From: Nemertoderma westbladi
Taxonomy: Eukaryota; Xenacoelomorpha; Nemertodermatida; Nemertodermatidae
Reading direction: 5' to 3'
Assembly: GCA_032718475.1 (NCBI GenBank)
Contig: JAUCBJ010001437.1
Span: 1 to 26,269 of the forward strand
DNA length: 26,269 nucleotides
The position numbers and the translations under genes are program-made. The notes below the pieces were generated by a model that worked only from the letters and a program-made list of their open reading frames with translations, was not told the origin of the DNA and ran no database searches. Within the stretch, counting starts at the first letter, position 1. Every line of letters starts with the position of its first letter. Below, piece after piece: positions 18,896 to 26,269 of this stretch.

Positions 18896-20456
18896 TATTC
18901 ATATTGTAGAGACACCTTTCTCTACAGTAAGTGTCTCTTATTGCAAAATAAAAATTCTGGTTCATCCTGTCATGTTCTCACTTCATTAGCATCTGTAGAC
19001 AATTTTTGGGGAGAGCGGTGGGTGGGGCAATCCACTGAATTACATAATGTGGATTGCAAGTTCAATGCTGTACAGAGGCGATATACAAAAAAGTGGCCAA
19101 ACCAGATAAATTTGGGAAAAATAAAGTTTCTCAAAACCCAACATATGATTTATATTCTGAAAGCTCAGAGTCCGTAGAATTCAATGCGAGTATTGGCCGA
19201 CCTTAAATATGATCTGTAAAAAATATATACTGCTTGTCCCTTCCTGTCCACTGCCTGTAACCATTATTTTAACACATATTCTAGGATAATTGGTTACAGA
19301 CGTGGGACACTTGTCCCCCTTTAACCTTCCATGTAAATGTAATGAGAGCCCGGTTACAGGCGGTTACAGGTGGGGGGGCGTTTTATTGTACGACTGACAC
19401 TGCCAAACACACATGACAAATGCTGCGTATGAACATTATACATCAATTGGAAGCATTTTCAAGGAGGATTTCAGAACTGTTATTGTTTTACTGAGGTACC
19501 GGTACCAATTATATGCGATTCTATCAGCTTTAACGTTGGTTACAGGAGGGGACAGTTTATGGTTTTCCCTCCCGATCTGAGGTTCTTCAAACCCACATAT
19601 TTTCAAAAGTTGTTGATGAATTTGTATAATTGTTTTTGTGTGTCACAGCGGAGTAATTACAGATTCTTAAAAAAAAAAATTTCAAGGTGTGCCTGTAACC
19701 ACAATTGCCGTTATTCTTTTTTTGCCATCGGGGACATTTTTAGTGGTCTGGTAGAAAACAAAATGTTCCAGGATCTCCCTGTATGCTAACTATAGATCTA
19801 CAGACAATGATGTTTTTTAAAATTTATAGACAAATTTTCGAGCTTTCATTTGGTATATAACATATTAACTTTTATTAACATCAGATAGAAACTAGAGCTC
19901 CTTATTCAACTGCTCCTAATAATTTTTTTGTCAAAACATCACGTTTTGGCCGCGGTTGTTGACGATATCAAGCACAATTTAGGGCTATTAATTTACAGTA
20001 GCGCTTAGTAAACATGGTTTGTTGGTTTCCTAGATTCCTGATGAAAATGTCTACCTGTAACATTTTATTTCATGAGATTCCATTCAGTAGAAATGGGATT
20101 ACACCTTGTTCTCACTTTTTTGTAAATTGCTCCCACAGTAGAGAATTGTAGGGCATTGTTTAAAGCTGCGTATTCATAGTGTTTTTATGTTCTAATACAC
20201 ACTCCAGTTGAGCGAAAACTTACTATTTGCAGTTGCTTTAAGAAGCGAAGAAAAAGCATGTGTTTCGCGTTTAGTGCGAAATCACCATCGACTATATACG
20301 GGTTTGTCGCGAACAAGTTGCTGATGCCTTCAAGCTACTGTACAAAATGGAGGTTTTTTTTATCTAGAACGGGGATGTACTCCAGTTTGGTCCCCCTCAC
20401 TTTTATCAACGTCTATGTATTTAGTTGAGAACGAGCAGTGCGGTTTGCACTACAGT
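18896..20456. other. intergenic, repeated GGTTACAGG words
   Basis: No gene is supported. CCTGTAAC and GGTTACAG words recur at about 19255, 19290, 19353, 19364, 19538 and 19690. They may mark a decayed repeat family. A 97-codon frame at 18884 has no family resemblance. Confidence 0.4.
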
Positions 20457-20515
20457 ATCTATCTCTATATCTATCTATCTCTATATCTATCTATCTCTAT
20501 ATCTATCTATCTCTA
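20457..20515. repeat. CTAT-type microsatellite with 16-bp super-period
   Basis: CTCTATATCTATCTAT is repeated three to four times, a typical compound tetranucleotide microsatellite. Confidence 0.9.
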
Positions 20516-21307
20516 ACATTAACACACAAAGAGGCGTACTGTATTTACGTGGAAAGATTTTTGTTATCAACAAATGGATTGCAATTCTATAAAATAAATT
20601 GTCCGCTTGTTGGGGTCACATTTAAAATTACCTCACATTGTTTTAAGGCATACAGTACTGTCAGTAGTTTAGATAGTGATTGCAGCTTTTCTAGCGATTT
20701 CTAAACTACAGACTGTACAATATATTTAATTATATTAATTGTACAGTATACTGTAATTAAATTGTATCGAACCCTTCCCGCTGCCATGAGTAACAAAAGC
20801 AACCACAAATATCACATCCTTGAATCATAACTTAACTATCTCAACAATAATTTATTAATCAAACTGTATATTACGGAGCCCCTAAAGGGACATTTTGAAA
20901 TAAATTTATACTAGAGTGCTCTAACACTCTAGTGCGCTCTACATAATTGTTGATTTGATTGGTTGGACTTATTTGGCGGGAAGTTCAAATGCATAAGTAC
21001 AGGTAATGGTTTATTTAGGGTGGTACCTGAACGGTACGCGGCACCCTAAATTTTCGCGGGGGACATTTCGCATGTGACATTCGCTGACTGGTACTAATTT
21101 ATTGACCGCCTGAACCGTAAACCAGTAAACCAATTACTGATCTATAATAATAATTCTACCGACAGACAGGTATTTACTATTCCAGTAGGCCTATTCTGCC
21201 TATTCTATAACAGGCAGACAGGACAGTATTATCTTATTATATCAGGCAGTCAGCAGTCAGAGTCCAAGTACCTACCGCCTACCGGCTGACCGGTATCAGT
21301 ATCAAAA
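20516..21307. other. 5' flank of CDIN1 with two hairpins
   Basis: Inverted repeats lie at 20713-20746 (CTGTACAAT/ATTGTACAG, 9-bp arms) and 20910-20933 (ACTAGAGTG/CACTCTAGT, 9-bp arms with a 6-base loop). The CDIN1 promoter and 5' UTR should lie in the distal part. The TACCGGCTGACCGGT motif at 21280-21294 is just upstream of the ATG. Confidence 0.5.
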
Positions 21308-23065
21308 ATGAGACGTAATCTATATGATAGCATCATCTCCCATCTGCGATCTACCGTGGATACCAACCAACTATTCTCTCAGTTCCCCACCGTCAGTAGA
21401 GACACTCTGTACAGCATCGTATCGCAGGATACACAACGTACTGTCCGCAAGACGATCCATACGCACCACACAGAAGATCGGATTGCTTTCTATTACCAAG
21501 AGTACATCGAGTCGACGAGAAAGCAACCTCCAGGTGTTGTTTCCCGGATGTCGGTTAAGTATTCGCTACCGCCAACCCTTCTGGCTCGCATACTACTGCA
21601 GTATTACGTTGTACAGAGCTCACACGAACTTAGCGATTCCGAGCTGAAACTAAAGGTCTATTCTCTAATGAAATCTCCCCAAAATATTGGTTAGTACCTT
21701 CAGACCGAAGACACTGAGATAGGTCAATTGTACTATAATATAAAGACTATAAACCCTTAAATACAATATATTATAGATGTCTGCTAACGCTGTTTTTGTA
21801 TTGTAGCCCCCATACTCTAGTAATGATGTATAGTACTTTTGTCTTTGTGATTCTATCTAATCCAACTCACTTTATGTGTAGATGACTCGAGACTATCCAC
21901 AGAGATTCTACTGGCCACTGTTAATGACCGCGTTTACGGTACCATGGTTGAGGGGATTAAACACACTGTTGGCTACGAACGGGAACTTTTACTTATCGAT
22001 AAACTTAATCAACTGAACTTGGCCTTCGTTACTGAGGAAACTATGCGAGAGAAAGGTTGGCAAACCAATAATGTTGATTTTATTCCTACCTAGTATAGCT
22101 GTAAAGCAGCTTTACTTCACTCTGCATCTCCAAAGTATATAGTAAATTTAGAGGTCACTATCAGAGATTAGACTGTTTTATTTTTATTAAGTGAATTATA
22201 GATTGTTGGTTGATCAGTTGGTTGATAATAATACCCCGGGTTCCTCATTTTTCCATCCATGAATAAAAATTTATAAAAATTGTATATCACACTCTTTGTG
22301 TGAAGTTGATTGTTTTTTAAATTCCCGGCGGGTAAAAAAGACTCCCAATAGGAATACATTTCCTTGTAAATAAATACAGTTGCACCACATTACTGTTTGC
22401 ACCTAACACTTTGTTAATTACCGATACTCTAGAGCCGTAGCACGATAGATCACTCGCTTTTCTGTTTCCCTTTAGGCTACGATAAAACACCCGACGTTAG
22501 ACTAGAAGTCCCCATAGCTGTCGACGGTTCCGTGATTAATTGGATAGAGAGTAAAGCGTCCTTCGGAGATGATGAATCCCATAGCGCCTACCTGAAGGAT
22601 CAGTACTGGAGCTATTTAAATAGGTGAGGTCTACCTAAAGTACTGTAGGTTTATTGTTTATCCAGTAACTATAGATCTCCCAACGAAATTATAAAGGCAA
22701 AATATAAAATACTGTCTCCATGTGAACATCGACGAGGAGTTGAACTAGTTGTTTTTGGTCCTTGTCAGCAGTAATTGACACTATTATTACGGGTTATGGT
22801 GTACTAATTTACCTTAACGCCTGATCTACCCGTGTATAATCCCCATTTAAGTTACCTATTTGTGTGTCGGTGTATCTTGTTTGGCTTTCCCTAGTTGGTC
22901 AACGTTTCCCTCTAATTGTTCAGGTTCGGTGCCGGACTGGTTATCTACTGGTTCGGGTTCATCGACGAACTCGACTGCCATCTCGACCACGGACTCCTCC
23001 TTCGGGACGGTTTCCCTGACAACATAGTCGTCCTTCAACCAATGGATGAGTTCTCAACCACTTAG
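21308..23065 (+). CDS. CDIN1: CDIN1 (C15orf41) homologue, PD-(D/E)XK nuclease-like, 4 exons
   Basis: Exons are 21308-21689, 21882-22055, 22476-22623 and 22924-23065 (phases 1, 1, 2). Spliced length is 846 bp, 281 residues, the same as human CDIN1 as I recall it. Shared blocks include the HHT and YYQEY region of exon 1, the [12 protein letters not shown] stretch, [21 protein letters not shown], and [19 protein letters not shown] at the exon 3/4 junction. D192 with E210-S-K212 fits the PD-(D/E)XK core. In humans CDIN1 binds codanin-1, and mutations cause congenital dyserythropoietic anaemia type I; its biochemical activity is unsettled. Two donors are weak: GTTAGT after exon 1 and GTTGGC after exon 2. 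The gene is tail-to-tail with the PLAT-like gene. The identification is very secure. Confidence 0.96.
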
Positions 23066-23132
23066 TACAGACCAATCAGCTGTCCACAGACTAGGCCCAC
23101 CCCTAATGCAGGTATTTATTTACAATTACTTA

Positions 23133-23138
23133 ATAAAT
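23133..23138 (+). terminator. poly(A) signal AATAAA of CDIN1
   Basis: The signal lies 68 bp after the CDIN1 stop codon. The opposing minus-strand signal of the PLAT-like gene is within 50 bp, so the two 3' UTRs probably overlap or nearly touch. Confidence 0.55.
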
Positions 23139-23163
23139 TAAATATTTTATTACTTCCGAACTG

Positions 23164-23179
23164 TTTATTTAACTTTATT
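23164..23179 (-). terminator. minus-strand poly(A) signals for the PLAT-like gene
   Basis: TTTATT occurs at 23164-23169 and 23174-23179, which is AATAAA on the minus strand, about 200 bp after the stop of the gene ending at 23377. Confidence 0.45.
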
Positions 23180-23376
23180 CCTAAATAAATGATTAAATCC
23201 AAATAATTCATCATCACTGTGACCAAAACTTGAGTTTGTTGTCAAAAATAAACCGCATGTCTAATATAGTTTCCAGTTAGATCAAAACACTCGAACACCA
23301 TCACACATTAATATGCCTTAACAATAAATTATAAAGTTTATCGATATTTTGTCGCATTTGTTATGTTGATGTCCGT

Positions 23377-24541
23377 CTACATCATCGATAACTTATAGTT
23401 CTTGGACGTCTCGCCCCCATAGACTAGTCCTTTAGTTCCTTGATCCATCGCTAGAGGGTTAACGTCTCCGTTAGCTAATACAGCCGACACGATAATATCA
23501 GAAAACATCCAGGTATCTTCCCCTTTGTGTGTTACTTCGATACGTCCGATGTCCTGGAAAGGAATACAAATTAATGTGTAAATGTAACGTGACAGTGTTG
23601 TTTGTGCTACATTATTCGACTAAGTACACCGGTACCGGAGTAGGAGGTATCAGGTACTACCGAAGTATACGATGGACCAAATGGGACGAGGGCTCGAATA
23701 GGTGGAATTTATATTATTACTAATTAAGGAAGGAGCAGTTTACAGTGGCATGTTATTCTAACCAAAACAATAAGCGAAAGTCAATATCACAAGTTGCAGT
23801 TAGATTTTTGATGGGACGAAGTGAAATAATTAGGTAGTACATATTGGCTGTGTTGCCTTATGGTAGTAGCAGTTGCTTAGGCGTTTAATACTACGGCAGT
23901 ACCTGATGCCTAGGTTACTTTTAGGCACCAGGTACTACGATAGTATATATTCGGGGTAGTATTATATACACCGGGAGTAAACAGGCACTCAGACAGACAT
24001 AGAACGTCGGCTCAGTATGGCACCTTGGTTTAATATTGGCTGCTCGACGTTTTGTTTTGTTTTTTATTAATTTCATTTTAATATTTTGCTATTGATGCTA
24101 ATTGTTTAATATTTATTGCCTTGGTATTGTCAGCTGGTGATGAAATATTGAATTTATAATTTGTTATTATTTATCTTTTATTAATAACTGTGAGACCAAG
24201 TTGGTAATAAACAGACCGATAGTAAATAGACACATTGTAAACATAAATATACCGATAGGAAACAGACAGTAATAGTAACGTACCTGCATTCTAAGTGGAA
24301 CATCCACGTCAACCAACCAGCTGTCCCATTCTCCTCTCTGATACGGAGTATCGCCGTGAGAGGGAGCATCCAGCGCTACTTCCGTGCTGCTCCCCTCCTC
24401 CCCCTTCAAGGTCACCCGGAGCGACGCGCTTTCTTTACTCTGGGACCCGGGGTCCTTGTGGGTGCGAGCCATAACGTACAGAGAGTCGATGGGAGAGGCG
24501 CAGTTACATTTGAAGGCGCTGCTAACAGCCACCAACGACAT
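23377..24541 (-). CDS. small secreted PLAT/LH2-like domain protein, 2 visible exons
   Basis: Exon 1 runs from 24541 down to 24284 and ends at CAG followed by GTACGT (phase 0). Exon 2 runs from 23553 down to 23377, after acceptor TTTCCAG, and ends in TAG. The joined product is 144 residues. The N-terminus MSLVAVSSAFKC resembles a short signal peptide. The body has a PLAT-like order: SLYVMARTHKD, SLRVTLKGEEGSSTEVAL, RGEWDSWLVDVDVP, IGRIEVTHKGEDTWMFSDI. PLAT domains are beta-sandwiches that bind lipids or proteins; the partner here is unknown. The 5' end is uncertain: an acceptor-like TTATGCAG lies just upstream of the ATG at 24541, so an earlier small exon may supply more of the signal peptide. 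It shares a 672-bp upstream region with the divergent aldo-keto reductase. Confidence 0.7.
23554..24283. other. intron of the PLAT-like gene
   Basis: A 730-bp AT-rich intron (minus-strand gene). It contains loose repeats of GGTACTAC and GGTAGTA words at 23640-23970 and an ACCGATAG word twice at 24214-24258. No other feature is recognised. Confidence 0.55.
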
Positions 24542-25213
24542 CAATAACCTGCATAATTATTGAAACTACAATATTCTAGAAGATAAAGTCTAAACAGAAA
24601 ACTGGAACTATCGTTAGTTACTATGGTTACTGACTGCTATACATCGATATTATTTATTATTTTTTTATTTAATTATCTGTCATCATTTAGTAATTTAGTG
24701 GTATAGTAAGATATTACTGAGATTTCTAGTAGTACCTTTAATAGTTATTACTCATATACTCAACTAATATTTAATATAAAGTTTTCTGTAAATTTATTAT
24801 ATTATTTGTAACTGTTTTTAAACACCAATTTTGTGTTTAATTTTGCAGAAATTCGTATTTGTTTCATATCATTTAATGTTACTTTTGTAATTCCACACAG
24901 CTTCTATTACCTGCATGGGCTGTATGGATTGATTTTTTAGTTTCAGAGAATATCTAAAGCAACAGTGCAACTGATTGTATTTCGATTATTTTCATAACAT
25001 TTAAATTTCCCGCGTTCACGGTAACATAGTACTTACTGCAGTGAACATCATTACCGGTAGTTAATAATGGCGTTTCTATCGCACAAAGGCTGAAACGACC
25101 TCACTTACTGTCCGACTCATCGCTCATAACGCTACTCTAACCCCATATTAAATCTATTGACTCAAAACAAATAAACATTTCACAGATTACAAATTAATTA
25201 ATTGAATTATTGA
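24542..25213. other. shared upstream region of two divergent genes
   Basis: This 672-bp AT-rich region separates the starts of the PLAT-like gene (minus) and the aldo-keto reductase (plus). On the minus strand near 25030-25055 an ATGATGTTCACTGCA is followed by GTAAGT, which looks like a tiny first exon, but its phase does not fit the visible PLAT exon. No clear TATA box is seen. Confidence 0.4.
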
Positions 25214-26224
25214 ATGGCCACAACGACGCTTCTCCGATCTGGAGCCTCGATTCCGTTGGTGGGACTCGGTACGTGGCTGAGTTCCCCCCGGGAGGTTGGC
25301 AAGGCAATCCGAGCGGCTGTGGTGGCGGGGTACCGCCACATAGACTGCGCGCACATGTACGGGAACGAGAGAGAGATAGGCCACGCCCTCGGGGACCTGC
25401 TGCGGGACCCGGGAGTCGGGATCACCAGGGGCGAGCTGTTCGTAACATCGAAACTCTGGAACACCCACCATCAACCTGTCGACGTTAGGACTTACTGTAA
25501 AGAGAGCATCGCCAACTTACAATGCGACTACGTAGATCTATACCTAATGCATTGGCCTTATGGGTATAAACGAGGTGGTTCTTTATTCCCTAGAACTCCG
25601 GAAGGATTCGTTGTGGGAGACGAAATCGACTACTTGGAGACTTACAAAGCGATGGAGGAATTAGTAGATGAAGGTCTTTGTAAACACATAGGAGTCAGTA
25701 ACTTCAATATACAACAATTAAAACGGCTTGTGGATAATTCTAGAATACTCCCAAGCGCTTTGCAGGTGGAATGCCATCCCTACCTCGACCAAACAGAGTT
25801 GATCGCTTACTGTCGGTCCCAAGGTATCGTGCTAGAGGCGTACTCGCCGCTGGGTAGCCCAGAGAGTCCCTGGGCCGAGGTCTGTGGCAAACAGCTAACC
25901 CCGTTGCTGAACCACCCTGAGTTGGAGAAGATAGCCGGAAAGTTAGGCAGGACCGTCGCTCAGGTTCTCATAAGGTTCCATGTACAGCGTGGGGTCGTTA
26001 CCCTACCAAAGTCTGTTCTAACGGAACAACTAACTGAGAATATTAACGTGTTCGATTTTAGTATCGAAGGCGACGATATGGCAGTGATAATCGGCCTGAA
26101 TCGCAACCGACGGTATATTGTACCGCTTCTAGATAGAGGGGAGGGAGGCATTGTTCTAAAGGACATTGACCACAGACATTATCCCTTCAAGAACGACGGT
26201 ACCAAGCCAGCAGCTGTAAACTAA
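25214..26224 (+). CDS. aldo-keto reductase, AKR1A-like (aldehyde reductase)
   Basis: A single uninterrupted frame of 336 codons; family members are about 315-330 residues. It should be a cytosolic NADPH-dependent reductase converting aldehydes to alcohols, folded as a (beta/alpha)8 barrel. The catalytic tetrad is complete: D44 and Y49 in DCAHMYGNE, K80 in VTSKLWN and H113 in LMHWPYGY. The signatures GVSNF (160-164), QVECHPYL (184-191) and LPKS (264-267, cofactor phosphate contact) are in place. Numbering matches human AKR1A1 closely at Lys80 and His113. TGA directly before the ATG (25211-25213) fixes the start. No intron is present, which is unusual for animal AKR genes. The 3' end of the transcript lies beyond the window. 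Confidence 0.95.
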   Translation: MATTTLLRSGASIPLVGLGTWLSSPREVGKAIRAAVVAGYRHIDCAHMYGNEREIGHALGDLLRDPGVGITRGELFVTSKLWNTHHQPVDVRTYCKESIANLQCDYVDLYLMHWPYGYKRGGSLFPRTPEGFVVGDEIDYLETYKAMEELVDEGLCKHIGVSNFNIQQLKRLVDNSRILPSALQVECHPYLDQTELIAYCRSQGIVLEAYSPLGSPESPWAEVCGKQLTPLLNHPELEKIAGKLGRTVAQVLIRFHVQRGVVTLPKSVLTEQLTENINVFDFSIEGDDMAVIIGLNRNRRYIVPLLDRGEGGIVLKDIDHRHYPFKNDGTKPAAVN

Positions 26225-26269
26225 TCCGTAAACACCCAGTTAAACAGTACACCCCAGAACAGTTAACAG

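Noticed and set aside
18884-19177. 97-codon plus-strand ORF
   Set aside because: It begins in the LINE remnant and continues into unique DNA with no motif.
22856-23038. Minus-strand 60-codon acidic ORF
   Set aside because: It is antisense to CDIN1 exon 4, whose identity is certain.
25030-25055. Tiny upstream exon for the PLAT-like gene (ATGATGTTCACTGCA followed by GTAAGT, minus strand)
   Set aside because: Joining it at phase 0 to the acceptor at about 24548 gives a stop within nine codons, so it does not fit the visible frame.

Overview
The window is animal nuclear DNA, most likely from a marine invertebrate; the phylum cannot be fixed from sequence alone. Evidence: GT-AG introns, conserved animal genes (CDIN1/C15orf41, an FRMD3/FRMD5-type FERM protein, an AKR1A-type aldo-keto reductase), decayed non-LTR retrotransposons, a tRNA-derived SINE, and an AT-rich background with several large minisatellites.

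Layout. (1) 1-1877: 57-bp minisatellite, cut by the window edge. (2) 2475-17160, + strand: a four-exon gene for a secreted protein of 300 residues with a C-terminal discoidin (F5/8 type C or fucolectin-like) domain. Its introns are 150 bp, 1.7 kb and 11.9 kb. (3) Inside the 11.9-kb intron: a 2.7-kb, 26-bp minisatellite that starts on the exon 3 splice donor; an intact intronless FERM-domain gene on the opposite strand (9168-11093); and a 63-bp minisatellite in two blocks separated by LINE debris and bracketed by an inverted TTATCGCCCC-type repeat. (4) 17.2-21.3 kb: gene-poor, with a tRNA-derived SINE, a small LINE remnant, a microsatellite and hairpins. (5) 21308-23065, + strand: CDIN1, four exons and 281 residues, the same length as the human protein as I recall it. 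(6) 23377-24541, - strand: a two-exon gene for a small, probably secreted PLAT-like protein, tail-to-tail with CDIN1 and head-to-head with the next gene. (7) 25214-26224, + strand: a single-exon aldo-keto reductase with the full catalytic tetrad.

The genes do not form an obvious pathway. The main observation is the 26-bp array. Its first unit straddles the exon 3/intron 3 boundary of the lectin-like gene, so about 100 copies of a sequence carrying a 5' splice-site consensus (GTGAGT or GTAAGT, alternating with inactivated TTGGGT copies) follow the real donor. An exon-intron junction appears to have been amplified into a minisatellite.

Exon structures were read by eye from splice consensus, phase continuity and protein similarity. 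No alignment, expression data or database search was available.
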